The notes: a model not told the origin generated them from the sequence alone. 64,000 nucleotides of DNA from Neopestalotiopsis rosae (GCA_023078685.1 JALGAS010000008.1:2170001-2234000), one strand, 5' to 3'; positions 10,877 to 23,341 are shown, numbered from the stretch's first letter. Program-made: numbers and translations.

Positions 10877-12924
10877 TCAGCCACTAGGGAACCCAGGACC
10901 GATTGATACTACTTTGGGGCGATGGCCATCATCAGCCCAAACGGCTTCTTCCCATAGTCCCCTGATTTCATCTTCTCCGTCGAATTCGTCTTCCCACGCA
11001 AAGAGTCTCATGGTAGCCCTCGCCCCTTCCCAGCTCTTGATCCGCAGCACCTGACTCGCGAGGTTGACCTTGTCCAAGTATGCATCTCGCATCGCCTTCA
11101 TCTGCACTGCTTCCGTCGCCGACGTGATTCTCGCCGCCGCGGTGGCGCACGCCCCAAACATGACGGTCCAGAACCAGAGCGTCTGGCTGTACTGCCCCTT
11201 TTGCATGACGGGCTGTGTCCGGCAGACGTCGGCGAGCAGCTGCTCGAGGAACCAGTTGAGCACAAACGCATCTACGCGCTGACCTTGAAGTATAATGTAC
11301 AGGTAAAAGTAGCACGAGAGAAAGTCACTCCTGCTCTTGTCCACTGACTTTACGGGGCTGCTCGAGTAGTGGCTGTCCAGCGGTGCCCGAGAGTCGTGAT
11401 CAACGTCTCCCAATGCCTGCAGCGGATCGTCCAGCACGCTCAGTGCGGCGAGGTTCATCGTCGGGCGCATCGGGCGTATCGCCGTGCCCAGTAGCGATAT
11501 GACTATGGATTGGTGGACGTCGTCGGTCTGCATGATGTCTAGTATGTTAAAGGGCGGTCGTGACTTGAGCCGACGTGTTGCCCTGCAGTTCCAGGTCAGA
11601 AGAGCCAAGTCATGTTTTTTTTGCCTCCCGTGTCAGAGCAATGATCACATACATGAGAATGACTCGTTGGAACAGTCCCAGAGACCTTGGGATACCGTCC
11701 TTTCTCCTTTGAAGTTCCTTGATCCTGACCAGTGCGCGCAAATGAAATGCTACGGCATCTGCAGAACCCAGACAATTCTTTTGTGGCCAAAAGTCAGCTT
11801 TGTTTCTCGGGGGATGAGTGGGCTACAGTGAATGGCTCACCTCGACTAGAGCAAGGCTCGCGATGGCGGCAATGACACCATCTTCGTTGCCGGCGTCGGA
11901 CTTGGCCAGCTGTTCGTTGACGAATCGGATAGCCTGGAGCTTGTGGTACAAATACGATGCTCGGATTTGCTCGTTAATGCCCGTCGACCAGGTCCATTGC
12001 AGCGAGGTCATGAGCAGAGCTGCGTGGAGGAAGCCTGGATGCGAAAAGGCGCGTTGGACACTAGTTTCATGTCAGTTGGATGCTTCTCGGAGCAGGGTAT
12101 ATATCCTTGATAATGGCTGGTCACTTGCATGAATGAGTTCTTGTCCCGTGCGACGGATGTCGAATGCAAAATCCTGGTGCTAAGGACTTATTATACTGTC
12201 AACGCCTTCCCTTAACAATCAGTTGCAATACTGTGAGATACTCACATAATTGAAACAACGGCCTAGACTTGTACGGCACCTCGATGGAGAGACCGTCAAA
12301 GGGATCTCTCGGTGTAGCATCTAGAAGACTCCACGACGCCGTCGACGATGCATCGTCATTCTGAGGCTCTTCGGAGCTCACGTCTCTGCTGGCGACGGAC
12401 ATGGCAGGTCCCGGCGCATCTGTGAAGACGCACTCACCTCCATGGCGAAGGCAATATGTGCTAAAATACTCAGATCATGTCAAACCTAAAGACTACCGGA
12501 AAGGATGCGGATGATCCTGCGGCGGAGAAACCCCAGAGAGCTTGCGCCGTAGAGGCGCATCTGGCCATGAGAGGGACTAGAGACTTTTCGTGCGCACTTA
12601 CCAGATGGGTCTTCTCTCATCACATCTAATGTGTTTTCTTTTGCAAAGAGTACAACCTGTAGATCGCCGGACGTCCGCAAGGCATCCGTCTCGTCTCCGA
12701 GAAGCAGCAAGCCAGTTAGGCGGCTACCTACGAGACGAGAAGGGTGCCTCACGATACGCGCGGCCCGGGAATCAGCACATGTCGTCAAATCATTCAAATC
12801 ATGTGGGGATCCGGTATCTGTTTTGGGGGCTCAAGAAAAGACCGGCCAGTTTGGACTCACCATTTCTAGACCTGCGATGGAACTTTCGTTGCCTCTGTCG
12901 AGCTGCTGTCCCCGGCTCCGACAT
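10877..12924 (-). CDS. Zn2Cys6 fungal transcription factor (DUF3468-like regulatory domain)
   Basis: The start ATG is at 12924. Exon 1 (12924-12861) encodes a basic arm ending RRSRNG. Exon 2 is only 55 nt (12656-12602). Exon 3 starts at 12460. Splicing them (introns 12860-12657 and 12601-12461) rebuilds a perfect binuclear cluster with Cys23, 26, 33, 40, 43 and 50: CTLCKRKHIRC, then CTYCLRHGGEC. Later exons carry a helical domain (AFSHPGFLHAALLMTSLQW; ALVE joined to NCLGSADAVAFHLRALV across intron 11840-11778; then intron 11652-11583) and a C-terminal region ending at 10877. This matches fungal-specific regulators with a DUF3468-type domain. The exon borders between about 12240 and 12050 could not be settled. 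Target genes are unknown. This is a nuclear DNA-binding regulator by family. Confidence 0.8.
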
Positions 12925-15900
12925 TATAGGGTTGCCTGGCATAAACGGTTGTACGTGGTAGTGGATGATGGCCATGTATGTGACGAGCTCTCGTGATCTT
13001 GCAGATGGGCGTTACTTTTTTGGCCTTGTGGGCATTTGCAGATGTTGCTCTCGCAGATTGTACCACGATTTACGTTACATATATTTCTGCCTATTTCTCT
13101 CTTGTCTTCAAGGCAGCTGCATTTCACAATTTTTTTCATCTCAACGGCGAAGCATGTATCGTGTAGCGCCAGCCCATGGGAACGGAAGGGGGGGTGGTCT
13201 TTCGTTTAACCCCCCGTCTCCCCCCTCGCATTCTGACCCTTTCTGTCACAACAGCGGCGTTTTGGTCTTTCTGGAAGGAACAGTGAGATCATTCAAGGTC
13301 GATGATTGGAAGATTCCTCCCAGCTGGCGTTGGAGCGGCCCCCAAGGATTTTCTGTAGGGCATTTATGGCCGATGGCGCAGGGATGCAAGCCAACCCACC
13401 CCGGACGAGCAGCACTCATAACAGGGCGTAGCTTTCCAATCCTTCCGCGTTCCGAGTAGCCACATACAGTTGCCGTCGATACCAAAAGATGACACGAATG
13501 TTGCAAAGAGACTTGGAGAATATATAGAGTAATCTTATACTGTAGCATCTAAATAGAAGCGTCGCCGGCCCCGAAGACAGCCATATCAAGACGGTGTTTG
13601 TTGGTGCAGTCGTTCTCTTATTGTCTCTCAATACGCGCCTCGCTTGCATCAGGGACGTCGACCCAGAGCCATGGGATTGTGGCGCTTTGACCGTTGGAGA
13701 CTCGGCTGGGTTCCTGGCATGATTCCAGCCCTACAAACGAAGTATGAATAGCAATTACAAGGACGCACTGCATCTGCAAGCCAGGTTCGTCAAGTGCAAT
13801 TATTCAGCGGACATTGAAATTGAATGACAAAAAGCTCCTCATAGATGACTCGTTACACATGGTACAGATTGCCATACCTTGTATTTACTCAATATTGTGT
13901 TACATCGCGTTACAAGTCGTACGACAACCGTCGGTCCCGAAGCCGAGCAAGTCGGACCCCTACAATTGCTCTTTGCGCATGGCAGGATTGAGGGAATCTA
14001 AATAAATATGTGAGGAACCAAAAATGACGCATTTGCCGGTGCCCTGAACATTTCCGGGTGTCCCGTCATTCCAGAAACGAACAGGTCCTTTGATTGAAGC
14101 CTGGTCTCGTATGAGAGTAATGGCTGACGAGGAGCAGCTCGGCCTGCTGACACTTATCACCAAGAGCAGGCACGTGGCTGAACAGGGCAGAGTAACTCCA
14201 CAGAGCATGCAGGTGATCTCTACCATCTACTGTGCAAGAGGGAACATCCAATGAAGTGGATGAAAGCCCCCCGATCGATCTATTGTTCGATTTGAGCTAT
14301 CATGCCTAAAACGTAACACGCTTCCACAGTCTATGGCAATCTTGTAGGCTCGCGGCAATCTGATGACTTTATATGGGTGCCTGTTGGTCGACTTTGAGAT
14401 CAATGCCAGCCCATCCCAAGCCCCTCCATACTTTTAGACTCGCCGTGGTCTGTTCTGTGGCCCCAGGGACCTTCCCGCATTTATCGCGTTCTGCCAGAGT
14501 TATTATTAGCAGCTCCCCCACCAAGCACTGTCCCAAAAACCTGCCCTGTGCTTTTCCCGACACTGCATCTTCTGTTGTGTCTGTAATCTGTACAGGAGCA
14601 GCCCTGATAACAGCGCTCTGAGGTAACGACTGGATAGAATTTCTTCTGTCGAGGCTGCCTAGTGGCAATATCTTCTCGACATTTCCATCTGTCACGGGCG
14701 TGTCTATTTCCAGAGCCGCGCGAGCCTTCAAGAGCATCTACTGGCCAGTCTTGTTGTTGTTTTTCTTCTGTTCATGTGGCCACTAATTGCTTGGGCGGAG
14801 GCCACTCCATATTCTCTGGTGGAGGGCGGCGGACGAGCTGGCGGAAACGACGATCGGGCACCTCGTGCCAACATGCTGACTACGGTATATCATATTTGAG
14901 GGAGGTGATCCATCTGCTCTGTACCTCCTCTCGACAATGATCCGGTAGGTAAATACAAACTGCCTCGACCAGATCTCGCAGCAATTGCCCAAGGAAAACA
15001 AAGTCACCGCTATTGCCCCCAAGGTAGTTCCCTGGAGAAGAACCAAAAAGCCGCCCGGCCATACTGTAATAAAACTAATGCCGCGTTGTCGCAACGGTGG
15101 TTGGGCTCCTGTCAAAACCCCCCATTTCGGAGCCCAATTGATGCCCTATGCTCAATTCGGGAAAGGATGATCCCACGGTTGGTGTTTGGGGGGGAACGTT
15201 TTTTGTTCTTCGCCCGTCCTGGCGACGCGCTCTCTTTGGCTCCTCTCCAGGGCTCTCCAGCTGGAGTTGCAATGGCTCCCGGGATGTTCCCAGTCCAAAA
15301 TGCTAACAGCAATTGAGTTTCTTGGTCTTGCTCATCTTTGCTTGCCTCTCGCTGCCCGCGGGAAATCAGCTTGCCGTTTACAGGGCAGATCCTCGCCCGT
15401 TGGGAAGCAAGCAAGCAAGCAAGAAAAAATCTTGAAGCGGGAAATTCTGGAAGCTACAAGCTCGGGTCACGAACCAACCTCTTGATGCGGGTGACGCTCC
15501 TATCTATCAAGGCGGCCCTGAGTGCCCCGGACATGACTTACATACGGGGCGCTTAAGACGAATCTGCTTCAAGAGGTCAATCTACCCGAGAGTGCCCCAG
15601 CTCCTCGATACTGGCCAAAGTGGCGAAATCTCTCAACTATGGTCTCGAGCCACTAGGTTATTTGGTAGGGGCCGTACTTATACTGATGGACCATAAAAAA
15701 ACCACCTCCCGCCTCGCCAGCAGAGCCAGTGAGTTCGTTCCCAACCTCGAAAGCCAGGAAACCCTACGCAACGAAGGAAAGTCAGCCAGAGTTGCTAATC
15801 AGAGTACCGTTTGCCTTGGGGTACTTTGACATCTTCAACCATTCGGACTTCCAGAATATTCATCTTTCTATCTATCCACCAGGAACCGGACTCTCGGAAA

Positions 15901-16255
15901 TCACCAGGGACCAGAAAATTATAGGGCCCCAATAGTTCATTCCAGTTATTGAGAAGCGTTGAGCACACCGCTCCACGGACAAACAAGTATATCCCCGTTT
16001 GAGCTTCACATTCCGTTCGGTATCTCCTAGCTTTCCCCGGAAAAAAGATCTGGATCTCTGTTCAAGGACAAGCCCAAGGAGCCACAAAACTGCCACAACT
16101 GGAAGGCTGACGCTTTGAGGAACCCCCCAAGCGTTCTTATACTGTCATCGTGTCCCCTCGATATAGTCTTCGAGGTTGCTCTTTTCTTTCCCTTTTCGGA
16201 CGTCTTTCGCCCCCGAGAAATGGCCCAGCAGGACGTACTTTATAGAACAACTGCA
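12925..16255. other. Divergent intergenic region (about 3.3 kb)
   Basis: This separates the Zn2Cys6 gene (minus) from the conserved gene at 16256 (plus), so it holds both promoters. Only short frames without family resemblance are seen. A short GCAA-type tandem lies at about 15406-15423. No tRNA, transposon or RIP-like AT-rich block was noticed. Confidence 0.5.
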
Positions 16256-17619
16256 ATGTCATCCGGACCCGGACCATGGAGCTCATCCCGCAGGTGCGAT
16301 TTTATACCTACCTACATTTCTACCTACCCCATCCAGGCTCCCGTCGTCCAAGTATCCCGTCACAAAAGTATCAGGCTGACATTGTTCGTTGAAAAAAGTG
16401 TCGCTTATAGCGATCCATACAACGGTAACACATTTGATAATAGTTACCCCAGGCCAAGGTAAGGAAAAACATCAAACCGATATGAACCTCTCTCCGATGC
16501 GGACGATCCCCAATAACCAAAATCCGAACTTAAAGCATTTCCTATACGGCGAGTGGACCGGGACCCTCGTATAGCATCCCAGTCAGTGCATCGCTCTTCG
16601 ATACTGTTAGCGGCCGACCCGATTCTGCCGTCTTTTCCTCATCCCCAGTCTACACCTCCCGGCCGGTGTCTGGAGTGTACACCACCACTGCCGGCCCTGC
16701 GTCGAGCAGCTCTTCCCACATCTGGGACGCCCGGGCGGGCTACTCTCCGACGGACTCTGTGGACGATATCATAACCTCCCCGGGCCTGTCCGACTATGGA
16801 TACGACAATGGAGCTGCCGGCTCCAGTAGTGGAAAGCCGTCCTCGTCCAGAGGCGGCACTGGCTCGGGAAAAAACGTGTCCGGCCGCCCCCAGCGGCGCC
16901 CGTCGAACCGGGACGAGTTTGATGGACCTCATCAGTTTCTGCAACGGCCACCGCCGAGCTACATTGCCATGCAGGAGCGTGATCTGCCGCACCTGCCAAC
17001 CAACCTGCTCGTGCAGGAACAGGACAGTGTCCTCAATCAAGTGAATGATCGGCTGTCGCAGTGCGCCTATGACTTTGTGGCAAAGTACCAATTTCCTATC
17101 CCTCTCACCCAGGACATGAGGCCCGTCGAGCGCCCGCAGGATCGGGAATGGACCGAATGGGTTTACTTACTCAAGCGCCTGGCGACTAAGAGAAGAATTC
17201 CGGTAAGCTTTCCAGCACCCTGTCGGACTGCTCATAATTGGAGAAAGCCGTGCCTGCGCCCCAATAACCTTTGCGTGTAATTGTAACCATGACTGACTCG
17301 ATATGCAGGCCAGGGTTTTGTACAATGGACAAATTAAGCAATTTGTCACCATCTTGGAAAACTCATTAGGTAAATAGAAAATCGTTCAGGCAGTCGCATT
17401 CAAGACTAATGATCCTCAACAGAGATGCGTCATGCCGCAAAGCATCAATCACGACCACTCAAGGATGACAGAAATATCCTTCAACTAATCAGCGCTGGTA
17501 TCCAGGTGGCTAAAATCTTGAAGGATGCCGCCGCCATGGACTACCTGGACAGGCTATACGTTTCAACAGATCAACAGATTAAGGAAAGAAGCGCTACAGC
17601 CGCAGCGCGTTTCCGTTAA
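16256..17619 (+). CDS. Conserved filamentous-fungal protein of unknown function
   Basis: Four exons (16256-16293, 16575-17202, 17309-17369, 17423-17619) give 307 aa in one continuous frame. The first exon is a 38-nt piece (MSSGPGPWSSSR) joined over a 281-nt intron to SIPVSASLFDTVSGRPD. The N-terminal half is Ser/Gly-rich and disordered. The C-terminal half is ordered and strongly charged (REWTEWVYLLKRLATKRR; LYNGQIKQFVTILENSL; KHQSRPLKDDRNILQLIS) and looks like a conserved helical domain. I know of no assigned function. Another possible start is at 16220. The small first exon is inferred from the good phase and donor/acceptor match. Confidence 0.7.
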
Positions 17620-18552
17620 AAAGGCCAAAAACAGGACGGAGAAAAAAAAAGAGACAGCCAAAACTTTTTTTCATTGGAAGGAACAGGACAGACAATACTT
17701 AACGACTTATGATACCTTTGGTGGCAGCGATATCACTTGGAAGATTCTTCTTTCCCCCACCGTTTCGAAAAACCAGTGCCGGGCAGTAATCTGGGAAATC
17801 GAGACCCTGCCGTTGTGTAGACCACTGGTGAGGGTATGTACGATGAGAGGTGTACGCCATGGGAACGAATAATTATGAATTTTCTTTTTTCCTTATTTCA
17901 TATCTTTAGTGATGGCTTGACCGAAGTGAGGTTCGCGGAAGTCTTCTCTTTCTCTCATCAAGGTGGGGGCCACCTTGGATTTGCGAGCAAGGAAAGTGGC
18001 GAATTGGGCTGTATTTCTATGTTTCCATTGGATTTTTTCTATATTCGATCGTTTTGATTATTACGACATTTCGCCACTGCCGGTGCTTTCCTGCCACAGA
18101 TGGGTGTGGTATGGTTGGGCCTCTTGGGCACGAATGACGTGTACTACCATGGCGGTTAGGCAAGACTCCAAGGTTGCAGTAGGCTCATTTCGACTGCAGC
18201 GAGTGCATGTACTGTACTGCATGAGAACATTTTATTACTGTATATTGTCTAGATAAATGCTCAGCGAACCTCTATTCGTGAAGACTATCTTCCTCATTGC
18301 ATACAATAGCCTGGGCATAATTGCAGCCTACTGGGTCAAGGTCGTTTACACTTGACGTGCAGACATTTTAGGATTGTAAATTGTAAAGTAATCTGCGAGA
18401 AAACATCCGGGAGTGTAATATTTAAGAGTTCACCCGATAGACTATCGAATATACCGAAGCCATGCGGTGAGAATTAACTGAGCTTATGTCTTTCGATGCA
18501 ATGGCTATCTCCAGAAGGACATAAACATTGATCAATAGCCTCTTTCCCCCGT
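17620..18552. other. Convergent intergenic region
   Basis: This lies between the 3' ends of the conserved gene and the ankyrin-deaminase gene. It begins with an A-rich stretch (17640-17670), likely 3' UTR. No gene was seen. Confidence 0.6.
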
Positions 18553-20109
18553 TCATGCACTTTTTTCTGCTTCCTCTATCGCCTCGCGACCATGAAGACG
18601 GATTTCCAAGTCAAACTTTTTGTTGACCTTCTTCACAAAATTTTCACAGCTGTAACAAATATCACGGCAGACCATGATATCAGCCTTTTTCGTCGACACG
18701 GGCGGTTTGATTCGATCGAGGTCCCCCATCATATCCTCAAATGCATCCTCTCCGATGCTGTCGTTTCGTGTTCTGATCAGATGACGGTCGATGAACCACG
18801 CTATGAGCTGCTTCTCTACATGACAAGCGTAGAATCGTCCTGGTATGCCATGGTCAGACTCATAGTATGGTTCGATTGCGAGGTTCATTTCGCGGTATAG
18901 ATTTAGCACGTTTGAGGTCCAGCTCCGACCGCTGATCGTGATGTTGCGTTCGTCATTCGCAGAGTGCTTGAAGCCACTCATGGCGGCAACCGTGGGATAT
19001 TTTGGTCCCCGCCAGATAAGTCCCCACGCTTTCTCTTTGGGAACATCAAACATGGCAAAAAGTGTGCGGATGTTGCTCTTCTTAGGCTCCGCGGTAAAGA
19101 CGAAAGTACGCAGTCGAGATGGATTGGGAAGCGATTCTGTCTCTTCGAACAGCAGATTCTCAATGGTTTTCCTGTCTTTGCTCCGCGCATCTACGTCCTC
19201 CTTGTAAAGACCACCGGCACGTTCTGATCGTTCCTCTTGGTTTTCTTCCGAGGCTCTTGCCAAATCGATGGCGCGCAGCTGGCTATTGTTGCGCAGGCAG
19301 ACCAAAGCCGGGTCGGCTCCGTAGTCAAGCAGGAGTTTGACGTTGTCAACCCGTCCCCATAAGGCGGCTTCCATGAGTGGTGTGAGACCTTGGCTGTTCT
19401 GTGCATCCACCTCTGCTCCGTTCTCTAGCAACAACGCAAGCATCTCCCAGTGTGGCCCACAAGCCGCGTGGTGCAATGCAGTGTCTCCGGAATCGTTGAC
19501 GATACCATGTATGAATAGGTGTGAGTCTGGAGAAGTTTGCAGGAAGTCGTGGACGTCCTTCGCTTCACCGGATGCCAGTTGGTAATCAGCATGCTTGATG
19601 CGGTTGTACTTCCCCATGTGTGCATCCGGGTCGTCGCTGTGCAAGTCTTCCATGGCATCAAGTCCAAAAACCTGCGCCCAAGTGATCCCTTCAGTGGCTT
19701 CAACCCATCGTCTCTTTCCTTTCAATTGCTCCGCAAAAACATTCGACAGCCATTCAGTCTCTGCGTTGCCATAAAAAGCAGTGAGGTCCGCTCCAACAGT
19801 AACAAATAGGCCTCTGTCACGATTGATCTCGTAGTGGCATTCGCCCGTGGCCTCGATGAATGGAAAGTCCAGGTAGTAGCTTTGGAAAGGAACATCTGGG
19901 TTGTAGCAGTGCGATACACGCGACTGTGATTGTGACCCGTAATTGTTGACGAATCCGTGTCGGTGAATACGATTGCAAAATGGGCATTTTATCCAGACAG
20001 AAGATGGATCCCACCATTGGACCGTGGCATGGCGTCTCTTGTAGTTGCGAGTGGCGCCGTCATTGCGGATATAGCGGCGCGAGTAGTCGCTCTCTGGTAT
20101 GGGGATCAT
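18553..20109 (-). CDS. Ankyrin-repeat protein with C-terminal deaminase-fold domain
   Basis: An intronless 518-aa frame runs from the ATG at 20109; an upstream in-frame GTG is not used as a start. The N-terminus has a CPFC...H zinc-binding-like motif (C42, C45) followed by His/Cys. Residues about 207-270 form two ankyrin repeats (DTALHHAACG...LLLENGAEVDAQN; GLTPLMEAALWG...LLLDYGADP). The C-terminus carries deaminase metal-site signatures: H430-V-E432 (ACHVEKQL), then C485-x2-C488 (CRDICYSC). In the deaminase superfamily these bind zinc and activate water for cytosine or cytidine deamination. Fungi have lineage-specific ankyrin-deaminase fusions of DYW-like or toxin-like type, thought to act in conflict or RNA/DNA editing. 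The substrate is unknown. It is divergent from a second deaminase gene. Domain assignment is by motif only. Confidence 0.75.
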   Translation of the reverse strand: MIPIPESDYSRRYIRNDGATRNYKRRHATVQWWDPSSVWIKCPFCNRIHRHGFVNNYGSQSQSRVSHCYNPDVPFQSYYLDFPFIEATGECHYEINRDRGLFVTVGADLTAFYGNAETEWLSNVFAEQLKGKRRWVEATEGITWAQVFGLDAMEDLHSDDPDAHMGKYNRIKHADYQLASGEAKDVHDFLQTSPDSHLFIHGIVNDSGDTALHHAACGPHWEMLALLLENGAEVDAQNSQGLTPLMEAALWGRVDNVKLLLDYGADPALVCLRNNSQLRAIDLARASEENQEERSERAGGLYKEDVDARSKDRKTIENLLFEETESLPNPSRLRTFVFTAEPKKSNIRTLFAMFDVPKEKAWGLIWRGPKYPTVAAMSGFKHSANDERNITISGRSWTSNVLNLYREMNLAIEPYYESDHGIPGRFYACHVEKQLIAWFIDRHLIRTRNDSIGEDAFEDMMGDLDRIKPPVSTKKADIMVCRDICYSCENFVKKVNKKFDLEIRLHGREAIEEAEKSA

Positions 20110-20856
20110 TATTTCAATTGACACCGAAGTGTTTCAAACCAAGGAATCTTGTACGATATGAGGTTGCCTCTCAACTGTCGCGAGCACCGAGGCTATTTAT
20201 AATACAGGGTGTCTAAGAACTCCAAGACGTACCGGCTACCAAGTCAAGGGGTAACGATGCATTAAAAAAACGGCTTATCAGCCAGGGACAACGCATGATT
20301 GAAGGGGACGGCATCAATTGCTGAAAATGAGAGGCTGACGTGGAATCCACCAAAGAAGTATGGCAATGCTCCAATAGTGCTTTTTCCTAACTCAAATGGT
20401 ATTATCACTCCTTTCCAACAGTTTCTGACAGACTCTGAGCAGAGTAGGCGAGGCGCCTCTTACAGCGTCTTTTCTAGATATTTCGTCGTTGTACCGGCCC
20501 GTAACATCGGCCAGTTCTGCACAGTCAATGAGGGGTTGATCAGGCCGCAATATGCAGCCGAGCTGTCTGTCTGAGTGCTGTAACCAATCGCATACCCTCA
20601 TAGCTTATCATATCGGTAGAAGTTTACAAGTCTACGGAATGTGGTGAGCTAATTCTGCAAAAGCACAGTTCTGGTAGGCCTCCCTCGTACGACGTGGGCC
20701 AGAACCTCCGCATTTCCACCACGCCTGTTCTGTCTGGAGTTCTAGACCTGCAGAAAGAAGTGAGCAAGAGGTGGACTTTTTTGACACAATCATCGGTGTT
20801 CTGATTATGAATGCAATATATTCACATCCACTTCATTCAACACGGTGTCTTCAGAG
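20110..20856. promoter_or_regulatory. Shared divergent promoter of two deaminase genes
   Basis: This 747-bp space separates the ATGs of the minus-strand ankyrin-deaminase and the plus-strand OTT_1508-type deaminase. A consensus TATAAATAG box lies on the minus strand at 20201-20193, about 85 nt upstream of the ankyrin-deaminase ATG. Both genes could be co-regulated from here; this is an inference from layout. Confidence 0.5.
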
Positions 20857-22892
20857 ATGGTCAAGACAAATTCGATTTCTCCTACGGATATCTGTGCAGC
20901 GAACATTGCTGTTCTTCTTCTTCTACATCAAGTCCCCAGTCCACCGCTCAAGAATTCGATCGAGGGTATACCTGATCATGGACATGACTATATCTTGCCG
21001 CTCGAGGAGGAGCGAAGGCTGACCAACACCCTCGCTTTCTTATCCAGCATTAAAGACGATCCAGATCACATCCCTGCCGTTGCCATTCTCGAAGGTCGTC
21101 GACCGTTACGCCTGAGGGTATTGGTCGCAGTGAACAAGAGGACGTACAACGATGGAAATCGTGATTTGCAGCAAATCAAAGCAGGCTTTGAGGGCGTTTT
21201 CGTCGCACTTGCTCATACGCCTGGAAGTGAGTTACCGTGGTTTCAGTCTTAGATTTACTTAATGACAATGTCATTCAGGCTTCGAGTCAAGAGGAGAGAG
21301 TCTTTGAGGCCATTATCACCATGTGCTCTGAACGTATACGGTGTCGCTTGAGACTTGTTAAGCACAGCTACAAGAGGCCACGGCAGCCGATGATCGCTGT
21401 CATCAACGAGGCCATATTATCGTTACAACGACTAAGATCAGAAAATCTCCAGCGCCTCCAAGATGTTGTCGATATTACTGTGGCCAGGATGAGGAGCGTA
21501 ATACAACTGATGGACGCCTGGACAAAATACCAGAAACCCGATAGCCTCAAAAGATTAGTGGCTGGAATACATGATGTGTGGCGGGTTGAGCAGCTTCGCA
21601 CGATCCTTGAAGCGATTCCGAATCGTGAAATGGCTCCCGACTCTAGGAAAAGTCCTCTCAACATTGTGAAAAAGGTCGCTAGATACCGCGAGGCTGCCAA
21701 GATGTTATGTCGTCTTGCGAAAAAATACCCTCAGGTACATGACATGACAGTCGTCCCGGTTGAACTACCCAAAAAGGCGTTTGAAAGGTCTGCTTCGAAG
21801 AATCAACCAATTTTAGAATCCGTCTTACACAAGTTTGATGCTTCTCGCAAGCAACCAAACCTTGGCAATATCTATCGGATTTTGAAAGTTGACGAAGACC
21901 AAGCGAAGATCTTATTTTCAGAGCAAGTTTCAAAAACATTATCAAAGTCGAAAATCCATGCCGAGATCCAGGTCATCTTCTATTGCGAACTCAACCGTAC
22001 CGTCATCCCCCCTCGGATTGTCCGTTCAAGCAAGACCGCCTGCTTTCTTTGCAACACTTTTATTTCCATGTACAAAAAAATTCAGACACCACGATGTCAC
22101 GGAAGATTATACCCTGGATGGCGATTACCGCAGCTTTCAGCTTTTGTGGGCCTGCAAATGGCCCTCAACGGAGTTCTGGAGAAATTCATCAATCAAAGCC
22201 TACGTACGATGCTGGCGACAGAGAAGAAAATCATGTATCCAGATCCGAACGAAAGTTCGCTTTGCTCGTTACCAATGACTGCCGCTACATCGGTCCTTGG
22301 AAGCTTACATTCCAACGAGCAGATCGAAAGCAGACATGTCGAGAGCGAAGAGGTCGAGAGCGAACGGGTTGAAAGCCAAGCAGTTCCACCAAGTGACCCT
22401 TTGCTCACAGAAGGCTGCGAATCTAACACACCGCCCGATATCTCAGATAATAGGCCCGGAAGCATCGAAGGTATGGCCAAGAAAGAACCAGAGCATGCTG
22501 CATCAGATAGGGACGTGGTCAACTCGAGACGATCGAACTTGTCGGCTCCTTCGGAAAAGAGCGACATAGATTTGATGCAGGGCCTCGAAGTTCTGCAGAG
22601 CATAGATCATCATGGTTCGTCACGACTATACAGAGCTGGTCCGCTCGAGGTTTACCTTGAATGTCCTTCCGCGCCAAGTCCACTCCCACACAGTGGTACG
22701 AGCTTGAGCGATGTCCCCATCAAGATACGATGGCTCCTACCGGAAGAGCTGGAAGCAAGTCACACAGATAACGATTCCAAGGTCATAGACGCAGATCTAC
22801 TCGGTAGTGGTACGGAAGTTGGCATCAAAGGTCAGGACATCATCCATATCGGGGCGAGGGGATCTGTGTTGAGGATTGAATTCTGTCAGTGA
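20857..22892 (+). CDS. OTT_1508-type deaminase-domain protein
   Basis: Exon 1 (20857-21226) and exon 2 (about 21292-22892) give about 656 aa. The acceptor was chosen to keep frame and may be off by a few codons. The N-terminal part (LTNTLAFLSSIKDDPDHIPAV) is typical of the large fungal family that carries this domain. The catalytic core is H346-A-E348 in KIHAEIQVIFYCE, followed by C374-x2-C377 in SSKTACFLCNTFI, then PRCHGRLYPGWRLP. These are the His/Cys zinc-binding and Glu proton-shuttle positions of the deaminase fold and match the OTT_1508 deaminase family as I know it. The C-terminal 250 residues are acidic, disordered and contain ESE/VES-like repeats. The substrate is unknown. The gene neighbours another deaminase and a TIR-like protein. 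Confidence 0.8.
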
Positions 22893-23341
22893 CCACAATC
22901 GGCCCCCGGATGACCGCAAACAAACCAGAACTTTGTGTCTCCTATTGATGTTTCGCCATCATCTTGGTGGTCTCGTTCAACATTCCAGTATATGCCACCC
23001 AATGGGTGCTATCGCGACCCAACGAGAGAGCTCGCTTCATGCACAAGTGTTTCAACTTACGAGAAGCTATTGAGATGTTCTTCATTTATTACACCACTGT
23101 AGTGTAAGCGGACTTATAATTGTAGTGGGTGAAAATAAGGTGCATTGAGTTGGGGATTAGGCATTTGAAGTACCCCGCCGTAAGCTCGTTGGATTCGGAC
23201 CCTGGTTGCTGCGGGAAATACCAGTATTCTTTCTGCTTTTGTTTCTCTATCATTGCAGCCCAGTCTCAACGTCTTTAGTGTGGCCAATCTATCTATTACA
23301 ATTGGAAACCACCGACATTTGTTTTCCCCTAGAGGCCGACA
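22893..23341. other. Intergenic spacer inside the deaminase/TIR-like island
   Basis: This 449-bp spacer lies between two co-directional genes. It holds the 3' end of the deaminase transcript and the promoter of the TPR/TIR-like gene. No other feature was seen. Confidence 0.6.

Noticed and set aside
20845..20856. Earlier start codons for several genes (GTG or TTG at 20124, 20845, 29294, 44644, 49147, 7044)
   Set aside because: Eukaryotic nuclear genes start at ATG; the next in-frame ATG was used in each case.
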